Assembly: GCA_009841255.1 (NCBI GenBank)
Contig: VXMD01000085.1
Location: forward strand, 1-32,991
Reading direction: 5' to 3'
DNA: 32,991 nt
From: Candidatus Poribacteria bacterium
GTDB lineage: Bacteria; Poribacteria; WGA-4E; WGA-3G
In this document: positions 15,713-23,846 of the stretch, one piece after another
Position numbering within the stretch: the stretch's first letter is position 1
Layout of the letters: every line of letters begins with the position of its first letter
Translations under genes and position numbers: made by a program
Notes under the pieces: model-generated
Seen by the model: only the letters and a program-made list of their open reading frames with translations
Database searches by the model: none
Told to the model about the DNA's origin: nothing

Positions 15713-18124
15713 ATGCAACACGGTAGAAAAGGTTTACTCAGTCTATTCACTTTAGTGCTCCTCCTCTCATGCACGAGAACGGAGCAGCAGATCACTCCCG
15801 ATAAACAGCAACTTCCAATACTGACAGTAGACACGGTAACCCAGAAAGGAAAAGCGTCTGTCGTCCGCATTACAGGTGGGAGTTTGTTTACAGACAGAAA
15901 TTGGTTGAACATAGGAGCAGGAAGCGGTTTTTTTGTGGAGCCTGATAAGATTGTAACGAACATGCACGTTGTTGCACGTCCGGGTGTTATTTTCGCAAAA
16001 CTCAGCGACGATGAAACCATCTGGACTGTTGAAGGGGTCACCGCATTTGACATAGAAAACGACCTCGTCATTTTAAAAATCGCAGGTGAAGGTGTGCCGC
16101 TCTCCCTCGGTAATAGTGGTGCCGTTACGAAAGGTGAGACTGTTTACGCTATAGGCTATCCCGGCGGTGGAGATTACAAACTCACGGAAGGCATTGTATG
16201 GAACAGCCGATATAAAGACATGTGGATACAAACAACAGCAGAAACTGTCAAAGGGAATAGCGGCGGTCCTATCCTAAACGATAGAGGCGAAGTCATCGGC
16301 ATCAGTTCCCGCGTTAGTGACTTCTACAGTTATGCTGTGCCTTCAGACGCGCTTAAAGCACTGTTTTCTCAATCTGCCCGAACTGAACCGTTAGTGACGT
16401 GGTATCAGCAAAAACGGATACGTGCCTACACCTATTACGCGCGGGGACAACATAAATATCAAGACAATGACGATAGAGCCGCAATACTTGAACTCAATAA
16501 ATCCGTTGAATTGGACCCGGAGTTTGCTTATGGCTACAGAGTGCGCGGGTACGTAATGTCCCATTACGGTGATGCTATCGGCAAGTACGAGAAGAACATC
16601 ACTAAAGCTCGGAGACAGCATCAAGCGGCGATAAAGAACCATACCAAAGCCATCGAATTAGATTCTAAAAATGATGAAAGCTACCACGGACGCGGGCATG
16701 CGCGGTCTCGCTACGGTAAATATGAAGCCGAGCAAGCCAATACAACAGAAGCCCGAAAACAGTATCAAGCGGCGATAAAGGACTATACCAAAGCCATTCA
16801 GTTAGATTCAGACGATAGCACACATTACAACGGGCGCGGACAGGTGAAGCGCCGCTTTGGACAATCGAACATGAAACAAGGGGCATTTCGTAAAGCCCGA
16901 AAACAGTATCAAGCGGCGATAAAGGACTATACTAAAGCCATTCAGTTAAACCCGAACGATAGTTCACATTACAACGGGCGCGGATGGACGCAATACCTGC
17001 TTGGGCAACTAAAAACGGAACAAGGAAAAACCTCTGAAGCACAGAAGCACTATTACGCAGCGATATCGGACAGTGATAAAGCCGTTCAGCTCCAAATAGA
17101 TAACGCCTCTGCCTATCACACTCGCGGTGTTGCAAAGGCGGCACTTGATGCGTACAACAACGCAATAGAAGATTTTAATACCGCCATAGAACACAACTCT
17201 GATTTCACCGAAACTTACAACAGCCGTGGAAAGGCAAAAGAGGCACTCGGACAACATGAAGCAGCAGCAATAGACTTCACGCGGGCACTGCAGTCTTTAG
17301 GGCACGGCACTATATCAGCACAGGAATTGGAAAAGGCTGCTACTGAAATGGTAAAGATTCCTGCAGGCGAGTTTCAGATGGGTAGTAAAGAACTCAGATA
17401 TGCGACGCCTACACACACCGTTTATCTTGACGAATTCTATATTGATCCTTATGAGGTGACGAACGCGCAATTTAAAGCGTTCATTGCTGCGAATCCAGAG
17501 TGGAGCAAGGAAAACATCCCGGGCAAATACCATAACGGCAACTATCTGCAACTCTGGAATGGAAACGACTATCCCAACGGAAAATCCAATCATCCTGTTG
17601 TCTATGTGAGTTGGTACGCAGCAATGGCTTATGCCAAGTGGAAAGGTAAACGGCTTCCGACGGAGGCAGAATGGGAGAAAGCGGCACGCGGCGGCGTGGC
17701 AGATAAACGCTATGTATGGGGCGATTCGCGAGATCCAGGTAAGGCAAACTATGGGTATTACGGACGACAGACTTCACCTGTCGGCAGTTATTTACCGAAT
17801 GGGTACGGCTTACATGACATGGGTGGGAACGTATGGGAACACTGCTTGGACGAGTTTGACAAGGACTTTTATAGAAATTCTCCGAAGAAAAATCCGATCG
17901 CTGGTGTTCCCGATATTGAGGCGTTGACGGAAAACTTTACGAGTGTTCAGACGGAGCACGTGTCGCGTGGCGGTTCTTGGAATACACCTGGCCCCGCCCA
18001 TGTGGCAAGTCGCGGCAGCGATACACCTATAAATACGAACAGCTGGCTCGGATTTCGTTGTGCTAGGAGTACTCCGCCCCAACAGGATGCCCAAACCATT
18101 ACTATGCCGAGTATCCCCGATTAG
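15713..18124 (+). CDS. lipoprotein fusing a trypsin-like protease, TPR repeats and a sulfatase-modifying-factor-like domain
   Basis: An 803-residue protein. Residues 1-20 are a lipoprotein signal ending LLLSC (Cys20). Residues 45-220 form a DegP/HtrA-like serine protease with His85 (TNMHVV), Asp117 (ENDLVIL) and Ser183 (KGNSGGP). Residues 230-535 hold TPR units, several with an unusual 48-residue period and nearly identical DNA. Residues 546-790 form an FGE/SUMF1 domain starting MVKIPAGEFQMGS. That domain reads RGGSWNTPGP and lacks the cysteine pair of true formylglycine-generating enzymes, so it is probably a binding domain. Likely located at the cell envelope. AAGGA precedes ATG 15713 by 9 nt. 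Confidence 0.92.
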   Translation: MQHGRKGLLSLFTLVLLLSCTRTEQQITPDKQQLPILTVDTVTQKGKASVVRITGGSLFTDRNWLNIGAGSGFFVEPDKIVTNMHVVARPGVIFAKLSDDETIWTVEGVTAFDIENDLVILKIAGEGVPLSLGNSGAVTKGETVYAIGYPGGGDYKLTEGIVWNSRYKDMWIQTTAETVKGNSGGPILNDRGEVIGISSRVSDFYSYAVPSDALKALFSQSARTEPLVTWYQQKRIRAYTYYARGQHKYQDNDDRAAILELNKSVELDPEFAYGYRVRGYVMSHYGDAIGKYEKNITKARRQHQAAIKNHTKAIELDSKNDESYHGRGHARSRYGKYEAEQANTTEARKQYQAAIKDYTKAIQLDSDDSTHYNGRGQVKRRFGQSNMKQGAFRKARKQYQAAIKDYTKAIQLNPNDSSHYNGRGWTQYLLGQLKTEQGKTSEAQKHYYAAISDSDKAVQLQIDNASAYHTRGVAKAALDAYNNAIEDFNTAIEHNSDFTETYNSRGKAKEALGQHEAAAIDFTRALQSLGHGTISAQELEKAATEMVKIPAGEFQMGSKELRYATPTHTVYLDEFYIDPYEVTNAQFKAFIAANPEWSKENIPGKYHNGNYLQLWNGNDYPNGKSNHPVVYVSWYAAMAYAKWKGKRLPTEAEWEKAARGGVADKRYVWGDSRDPGKANYGYYGRQTSPVGSYLPNGYGLHDMGGNVWEHCLDEFDKDFYRNSPKKNPIAGVPDIEALTENFTSVQTEHVSRGGSWNTPGPAHVASRGSDTPINTNSWLGFRCARSTPPQQDAQTITMPSIPD

Positions 18125-18130
18125 AAAGTT

Positions 18131-18859
18131 CTATTCGTCATCACCGTCCTCATCTATGAGATGAAAAGGTGTCCCATCCGCTCTCGCTTTTCGGTATTTT
18201 TCCAGTGTTTTTAACTTTACATCCCCGGGCCACAACACATACTCTGCTTCGAGAAAGGCGATGTATTCGTCTTCATCGCCGGGAAACCTAAAGCCGCCAA
18301 ACCACAACTTCGTCTCTCCTTTAACAACAGTATCCACCTCCGGGATATCCCCATGTTGTTCGACCAACTCCTCTCTGTAGAGTTTAGCAAACAGTTCTGG
18401 ATCATCTGTCTCACGCCTCAATTTTATCTTCAGCGACCTGTCAAGTTTGTCCCGATTTAGCTTGTTGGGCCAGAGAAGGTATTTTGCTTTGTCAAAATCA
18501 ATCATTTCCTCAAGTGTATATGTAACGTAATCTCCCGATGCGTTTGCTTTCCTTCGCTCATGTTCTGCGACGATATGAACGGCTGGAATGTTTCCGAATT
18601 GTTGGAGCAGGTGCGCATGGTAGTATTTGGCGCGTAACTCACGATCTTTCGTCTGATCCCAGTTTATCGGAACGTCTAACGCCATCAATTCCTGAATCTC
18701 TGCATCGCCAAAGTCATGAGTGAGTTGGCTGGTGTCGTAAAGTTCGTTGGGTATTACTATCGACTCCGTGTCTTCCGTGTCGCCACAACCGATAAAGATA
18801 GATAGCCCTATGCCCCACGCGAAACTGAAAATTGTGCTAAGGGTTTTTCTATATTTCAT
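18131..18859 (-). CDS. hypothetical lipoprotein with internal duplication
   Basis: A 242-residue protein that I do not recognise. The N-terminus is a lipoprotein signal with lipobox FIGC (Cys25). Residues 73-144 and 154-224 are similar to each other: both run AKYY/AKLY, then QxGxIPxV, then YLLWP/YVLWP, then a basic helix, so the protein is an ancient two-unit repeat. Composition is acidic at the end (LIDEDGDDE). It converges with the upstream lipoprotein gene and the two stops are only 6 nt apart. An AGAGGA site lies 7 nt before ATG 18859, and a good promoter is at 18928-18955. Confidence 0.8.
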   Translation of the reverse strand: MKYRKTLSTIFSFAWGIGLSIFIGCGDTEDTESIVIPNELYDTSQLTHDFGDAEIQELMALDVPINWDQTKDRELRAKYYHAHLLQQFGNIPAVHIVAEHERRKANASGDYVTYTLEEMIDFDKAKYLLWPNKLNRDKLDRSLKIKLRRETDDPELFAKLYREELVEQHGDIPEVDTVVKGETKLWFGGFRFPGDEDEYIAFLEAEYVLWPGDVKLKTLEKYRKARADGTPFHLIDEDGDDE

Positions 18860-18927
18860 CTGCGGGTCCTCTTTAAAGGTCGTTAGGGAGAAGGTTTGCC
18901 GTTTGGATTCAGCAATACATAGGAATT

Positions 18928-18955
18928 AGTATAACATGTCCTGAGATTCGGTCAA
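18928..18955 (-). promoter_or_regulatory. sigma-70 promoter of the duplicated-repeat lipoprotein
   Basis: Minus-strand TTGACC (18950-18955), a 16-bp spacer and TATACT (18928-18933) preceded by an extended -10 TGT. The expected start near 18921 leaves a 62-nt leader. Confidence 0.65.
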
Positions 18956-18989
18956 TGCAATTTCGGTGGTAAATTGTTATTGTCTGAAT

Positions 18990-19370
18990 CGCGGATTCTC
19001 GCGGATTTTACAGATTACGCGGATTTTGGTTTTTTTGTGTATCTAATGTCTTTGGTAGTATTGATTTTTCTACATAGATGCCGCCCCGCTGGGGCTGGAT
19101 TTCTGTGTTTCCAAAGGTTCTTGATGCGAAGCCGGCGCGGTTGCAAACCGCACCTACCGCGGTTAGGGGCGAGGTTGGGAAATTTCGCCAGCATAGAAGG
19201 CAAGTTGTGAGGGAACAAGATTGGGAAGACTGCACCAGCGGAGAAAGGTGTCGGATATTTATAGATCTAAGGGACGGGCAATGAATGGTTTCCCTACTAC
19301 AAACTTGGTTTTCTGTCCATCTCAGGTGAAAAGTTAGGATTTGGAGGTTCCTGCTATGGGAAACAAACGC
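18990..19370. repeat. repeat-rich intergenic stretch
   Basis: No convincing gene. It holds short degenerate direct repeats of GCGGATT (18991, 19001, 19019), a GCCCCGCTGGGGC palindrome (19083-19095) and a palindrome GGCGCGGTTGCAAACCGCACCTAC (19133-19157). On the minus strand the last begins GTAGGTG and belongs to the TGTAG-headed family. The open frames crossing it are made of these repeats. Confidence 0.65.
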
Positions 19371-19399
19371 TTTACATTCCCATAAACAGCGTGTATAAT
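19371..19399 (+). promoter_or_regulatory. sigma-70 promoter of purB
   Basis: TTTACA (19371-19376), 17-bp spacer and perfect TATAAT (19394-19399). The start near 19406 gives a 173-nt leader that contains two opposed palindromes (19435-19493). Confidence 0.7.
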
Positions 19400-19434
19400 T
19401 ATAGTAAAGCCCATAATTACGTGAACATTTCCAT

Positions 19435-19493
19435 TGTAGCGTAGACTGTTAGTCTGCGTGCCAAAGATGCACAAACTCACAGTTTGTGCTACA
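19435..19493. repeat. two opposed TGTAGC palindromes in the purB leader
   Basis: The left copy (19435-19462, plus strand) is TGTAGC with arms CGTAGACT/AGTCTGCG around GTT. The right copy (19466-19493, minus strand) is TGTAGC with arms GCACAAACT/AGTTTGTGC around GTG. They share head, loop and arm positions but differ in compensating arm bases. They are arranged tail to tail. Confidence 0.8.
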
Positions 19494-19578
19494 GAAGTCA
19501 ACTTATTTTTCGACTTTAGTATAAAAAAATAAACACGAAGGGGTGGGGTTCTCTCTGCTCTGATGGAGAATATATTTT

Positions 19579-20985
19579 ATGGAACTTTTTGAAGCCGTCA
19601 GTCCGCTGGATTTTAGATACTATGGCGGTGATGATACTTTTATGAAACGGTTGCTACCGTATGTTTCTGAGGCAGGATATGTTACATATCAGGCGAAGGT
19701 GGAGGCGGCGTTGGTGCGCACTCTGGCAAATTATGGTGTCTGTTCTGCTGCGATCGCTGATGAAGTCGAAGCGGCAGTAGACCTCGTAACGGCGGAAGAG
19801 GTCTATGAGGAACAATCCCGCATTCGGCACAATATCCGCTCACTCGTCAATGTGATCCGGCGGAAGATTAGTCCGGACGCGCGCCCGTATGTCCACCTGT
19901 TTGCGACTTCTGCGGATATCCTGGACACCGCAACTTCATTGCGGTTTAAAGCCCTCACCGAAAACGTCATCATCCCTGATCTGGTTGCCTTGGAACAGCA
20001 ATTGATTGCCCTTGCGCGCGAGCACGCAGAGACGGTGCAAATCGGTAGGACACACGGACAACACGCGGAACCGACGACGTTTGGTTATGCGCTAGCACTC
20101 TATGTGAGTCGTCTCGGCACCCGAATTGAGAAGATTCATGAGGCGGGACAAAATCTTCGTGGTCAATTTTCAGGGGCGGTCGGTGCGTTCAACGGACTCG
20201 CACTGATTCATGAACACCCGGAACAGATCGAGGCGGATTTTCTCGCACTGCTCGGTTTGAAGCCGTCCGATACACATACCTCAACGCAATGCGTGGAACC
20301 GGAGTTTATCTCGGATCTGGCGTATCAGATTACGGCGGCATACACGGTGCTTGCGAACTTCGCGGACGATATGCGACACCTCTATCGGACTGAAATCGCA
20401 GAGGTCGGTAGGAAGTATAATCCGCAGCTGGTCGGCTCATCGACGATGCCGCACAAAGTGAACCCAGAGGCTTATGAGAACATCAAAAGCTTGTGGAAGG
20501 CGTTCGTGCCACGTATGCAGACTGTCTTTATGGATAGCATCTTAGAACATCAACGCGATTTGACGAATTCGGCATCAAGTCGTTTTTTGACGGAATTGTT
20601 TGTGGCGTTCCATTACGCGATCTATCGGCTTCGGCGTGCGTTGGATGAGATGGATGTCAAAGCGGATAACATGCGACGCAATCTGGCGCTGAGTGCGGAG
20701 GACACGATTGCGGAACCTATCTATCTGTTGATGGCGTATTACGGGTTTCCCGATGCCTACGACCATACCCGGAAGTTAATCGGACAAGTACATGAGACGG
20801 GAAAGAGTTTGACGACCTTACTGTGGGAAGATGAAACGTTTCGTCCGTTCCTCAACAAGTTGACGGAACCGCAGCGCGAAGCATTGCGAGATCCAACGAA
20901 TTATATCGGTGCCTCGGTGCGGCGCACGCACGCGACCTGCGATGAATGGGAGGCACGGATTTTCAAGTTACCTTGCGGTCTTTAA
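19579..20985 (+). CDS. purB: adenylosuccinate lyase
   Basis: A 468-residue member of the fumarase/aspartase superfamily. It cleaves SAICAR and adenylosuccinate in purine synthesis. The signature GSSTMPHKVNP (residues 286-296), GRTHGQHAEPTTFG and TSADILDTAT are all present, and length is normal. GGAG lies 10 nt before ATG 19579. It has its own promoter at 19371-19399 and no partner gene for purine synthesis nearby. Confidence 0.96.
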   Translation: MELFEAVSPLDFRYYGGDDTFMKRLLPYVSEAGYVTYQAKVEAALVRTLANYGVCSAAIADEVEAAVDLVTAEEVYEEQSRIRHNIRSLVNVIRRKISPDARPYVHLFATSADILDTATSLRFKALTENVIIPDLVALEQQLIALAREHAETVQIGRTHGQHAEPTTFGYALALYVSRLGTRIEKIHEAGQNLRGQFSGAVGAFNGLALIHEHPEQIEADFLALLGLKPSDTHTSTQCVEPEFISDLAYQITAAYTVLANFADDMRHLYRTEIAEVGRKYNPQLVGSSTMPHKVNPEAYENIKSLWKAFVPRMQTVFMDSILEHQRDLTNSASSRFLTELFVAFHYAIYRLRRALDEMDVKADNMRRNLALSAEDTIAEPIYLLMAYYGFPDAYDHTRKLIGQVHETGKSLTTLLWEDETFRPFLNKLTEPQREALRDPTNYIGASVRRTHATCDEWEARIFKLPCGL

Positions 20986-21416
20986 TTTTACCTTGTGGAA
21001 GGACAGCGTACGCTTGAACTTTGATATGCATTCCTCAAACCCGCCTGCGTGTTTTTGCGAATCAGAATCAACGGTATGAGGTCTCCCGTGTGGGCTTCAA
21101 ATCAACGGTATTCATGCCGTGTGGCATGAACCGGGGTATGAATGCCGTGTGGCATGAACCGGGGTATGAATGCCGTGTGGCATGAACCGGGGTGTTTTTG
21201 CGTATTGTTGCAGGCTACAATTTTGGTTTAAGAAAAGTCAACATTCACAAATCCAGTCCATAAGCGTAGTGGAGGGCAGTTCAGAAACCCAATCGTGTAG
21301 TCCGTAACATTGTCCCGCAGGTCTCCTATAGAGGCTTGCGCAAGGAGGACGGCTCTACGGAAATGAATGTCAAATCCCAGATCCCGCCTCACCGAACCGC
21401 AAGGAATCATTAAAAA
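20986..21416. other. intergenic region between purB and the phosphodiester glycosidase gene
   Basis: It contains the 3 x 28-bp tandem repeat at 21108-21191. The rest shows no clear promoter or terminator. A 60-codon minus-strand frame (21228-21410) ends with beta-strand-like residues (GFVNVDFS) and could be a remnant of a barrel protein, but I cannot support it as a gene. Confidence 0.5.
21108..21191. repeat. three tandem 28-bp repeats with an ATGCC/GGCAT hairpin core
   Basis: Units 21108-21135, 21136-21163 and 21164-21191 share GCCGTGTGGCATGAACCGGG. Unit 1 has TTC where the others have GAA and so forms a perfect 8-bp stem, TTCATGCC/GGCATGAA. The sequence AATCAACGGTAT precedes the array, and also precedes a related single copy at 30471-30505. 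Confidence 0.9.
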
Positions 21417-22760
21417 ATGTTTGATATTGCCTATTTAGGACGGCGATGCTTCCGTTTCATCAGACGTTATCCGCGCACGTGGACAACGATTGGCTTTCTA
21501 TTGATCTTCGGTATCGGTATTCGGTTGGGGCAGACGGTTCCGTTCAGTAAAATAACCGATTACTTCCGCTCCTTCGCGGATCGTGAGCGGACGGATGTGA
21601 CACAATCGGTTGCGCGGGGAGTCCTGCACCGACAGATACAAGATAATGGAATGCTGACGAACATCCTTGCGGTGTCGCCAGATGTCGTGGACATCCGTCC
21701 ATACCGTGCGTTGAGTGCGGGGATCGGGACTGAAACATTGGTGTCGCTTGCGCGGCGGCACAAGGCACTCGCTGCGGTAAACGGCGGTTTCTTTGAGATG
21801 GTGGGTACGTTCCGTGGAGAGTCCGTGGGTGCCTTGAAGATCGACGGTGAGTGGATCAGCGAACCGGAACAGGGTAGAGCGGTGATCGGGTTCCGAACGG
21901 TTGATGGGAAAATTGAAGCGTCCATCGACCGGATTGCGCTGCAGCAGGAGCTTGTGCTATCGAGCGGCGGGACATTGCCAATTGACGGTATGAATCGGGA
22001 ACGTGGCAGAAATGAATTGGTCATTTATCGTTCGCATTTTCACGGAGTGACTTTGACGATGCCCAATGGCGTAGAAGCCGTTGTGAGAGACGACAAGGTT
22101 GTCGGTATCCACGAGGGACAGGGGAGTTCGCGTATTCCGGTGGATGGTTATGTTTTATCTGCAAGCGGTAAGAAACGCGGTGAACTTTTATCGCATATCG
22201 CTGAAGGTGATACGGTTCAGATTCGTGAGACAATCATTCCTGAGCGCGTCGGGGACAGCAAATTGTGGGCAAGTTTCGCGCACATTGTCGGCGGTGGTCC
22301 GTTATTATTGCAGGACGGCAGTGCGCCTTCCACACAAGCATACGAGCAAGAAGGTTTCGATCGGGCATTTCACAGTTTCTGGCATCCGCGGACGGCTGTC
22401 GGTAAAAAGGCGGACGGGACGCTTCTTTTCGTGACGATAACGGGGACAGAAGCGGGGGTTCGGCGTGGGGTCATGTTGTCACGACTCGCGGAACTGTTTC
22501 TGGAATGGGAAGCGACGGATGCTCTTAATCTTGACGGTGGCAATTCATCGATGTTAGTCATTCGAGATGAAGTCGTGAGCGTGAAGAAGAAGAAAGCTGC
22601 TACGCGTGATACATCGGAAGGGAAAAAGACACACGTAGAGAAAAAGGTGCGAGCGGAGAAGAACGCGAAGACCGCCCGTGGGAATCGTCGAATACGTCCA
22701 CTGCCGAGGCAACAGGGACGCGCAATTTCGGATGCGATCTTGATTTTTTCGCGCTTTTAG
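21417..22760 (+). CDS. phosphodiester glycosidase (NAGPA/DUF2233) family protein, membrane anchored
   Basis: A 447-residue protein with one N-terminal membrane segment (about residues 23-40) and an exported NAGPA domain. Motifs seen are VNGGFF (about residue 121), HPRTAVG and ALNLDGGNSSMLV. The expected domain end, RAISDAILIF, is present. Between the last two lies a Lys/Arg-rich insert of about 45 residues (22584-22718) that is not typical of the family. The family hydrolyses phosphodiester-linked sugars such as GlcNAc-phosphate caps, and the bacterial substrate here is unknown. AAGGA is 11 nt before ATG 21417. Confidence 0.88.
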   Translation: MFDIAYLGRRCFRFIRRYPRTWTTIGFLLIFGIGIRLGQTVPFSKITDYFRSFADRERTDVTQSVARGVLHRQIQDNGMLTNILAVSPDVVDIRPYRALSAGIGTETLVSLARRHKALAAVNGGFFEMVGTFRGESVGALKIDGEWISEPEQGRAVIGFRTVDGKIEASIDRIALQQELVLSSGGTLPIDGMNRERGRNELVIYRSHFHGVTLTMPNGVEAVVRDDKVVGIHEGQGSSRIPVDGYVLSASGKKRGELLSHIAEGDTVQIRETIIPERVGDSKLWASFAHIVGGGPLLLQDGSAPSTQAYEQEGFDRAFHSFWHPRTAVGKKADGTLLFVTITGTEAGVRRGVMLSRLAELFLEWEATDALNLDGGNSSMLVIRDEVVSVKKKKAATRDTSEGKKTHVEKKVRAEKNAKTARGNRRIRPLPRQQGRAISDAILIFSRF

Positions 22761-22861
22761 GTTATAATAGGGTGAAAATAGTGCCAGCAGAATAAACCGT
22801 TGCCAGTGGGTAACAGAAAGGCACGTTTGGCTACAATAGGAAGTGGAACAGGAGGAAGGTC

Positions 22862-23788
22862 ATGTCAATCAACAATAGACACCCCGAACCTCGGAAGAAA
22901 TCGGATGCTGGTAACGAACATCGGAAATCCATATCGGGCATGGAATCGAAATCGGCACCACTGTCAAGACGCTCTTTTTTTAAAGGCTCTGTTGGACTTG
23001 CTGCCGCTGCATTCACCGCAGATCAGCTGATTTCGCCTGCACATGCCCAGTGGCGGTTCCGAGAATATCTCCCTTATGACGCAGCTGGGGATTATCACTA
23101 CGGACGATATGGGAGGATTTACCATCACTATCCTGAGATGAATCCGACAGGCGAGAAATTCACGTTCGTGCGACTCAAGTACCCGGGCGGTGATTGGTAT
23201 ACGAACATTGTCAACCACTATTACTGGCAATCGGATCTGAAGTTCACTGAGGAGCTCGCTAAATGGACGACGATTGATGTCGAGGTACGTGAGCATCCGC
23301 AATATGTTGACATTGACGATGAAGGCTTATTCGCCTATCCGTTTCTCTTTATGACGGGGCATACTGGGATTCGGCTTTCCCCGCAACAGATCCGGAAGTT
23401 GAGAGAATATTTTGAACGGGGTGGTTTCCTCCACGTTGAAGATTGTGATGCTCGGCTCAACAATTATCGCGGCGGCTTGCGTCCGCATATCTATCAGATG
23501 ATGCGGCAGATCTATCCGGAAAAGAATTTTGAACGACTGGAGATGAGTCATCCGATTTATCACACCCTCTATGATCACGATGAGTATCTCGGCGGTGATA
23601 AACGCATCCCTGACGTCTGCGATTATGACGAGGCAATCATGGACGACGATCGCGTGATTGTCTACTTCTGTCCAAGCGATCTGAATTGCGCATGGGAAGG
23701 CAGGCCGTGTGAACCGGGTGGTGATGAACAGCGGACGTGGGCATTCAAACAGGGGATAAACGTCGTTGCTTATGCATTGACACGTTGA
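22862..23788 (+). CDS. Tat-exported DUF4159 domain protein
   Basis: A 308-residue protein with a twin-arginine signal: SRRSFFKG (Arg36-Arg37), a hydrophobic stretch and AHA cleavage after residue 62. The mature part matches the DUF4159 family, which has a glutamine-amidotransferase-like fold (FLFMTGHTGIRLSPQQIRKLREYFERGGFLHVEDC). Function is not established. Tat export suggests a folded, perhaps cofactor-bound, periplasmic protein. A strong AGGAGG lies 6 nt before the start. It follows the NAGPA gene after about 100 bp on the same strand. Confidence 0.87.
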   Translation: MSINNRHPEPRKKSDAGNEHRKSISGMESKSAPLSRRSFFKGSVGLAAAAFTADQLISPAHAQWRFREYLPYDAAGDYHYGRYGRIYHHYPEMNPTGEKFTFVRLKYPGGDWYTNIVNHYYWQSDLKFTEELAKWTTIDVEVREHPQYVDIDDEGLFAYPFLFMTGHTGIRLSPQQIRKLREYFERGGFLHVEDCDARLNNYRGGLRPHIYQMMRQIYPEKNFERLEMSHPIYHTLYDHDEYLGGDKRIPDVCDYDEAIMDDDRVIVYFCPSDLNCAWEGRPCEPGGDEQRTWAFKQGINVVAYALTR

Positions 23789-23822
23789 TGTGATGACTAT
23801 TGGAAACCATCAGCAGGAAAAG

Positions 23823-23846
23823 TCGCGAGCACAGCTCGCTCCTACA
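23823..23846. repeat. TGTAG-headed palindrome supplying a stop codon
   Basis: The minus strand reads TGTAGGAGCGAGCTGTGCTCGC, with arms GCGAGC/GCTCGC around TGT. The TAG in its head is the stop codon of the oxidoreductase gene (23842-23844). Confidence 0.8.

Noticed and set aside
17348-18124. Active formylglycine-generating enzyme
   Set aside because: The conserved cysteine pair after RGGSW is absent.
21108-21191. CRISPR-like 28-bp repeats
   Set aside because: The units are directly adjacent with no spacers and there are no cas genes.
21228-21410. 60-codon minus-strand gene
   Set aside because: No ribosome site, no homologue I recognise, and only a barrel-like ending; at most a remnant.
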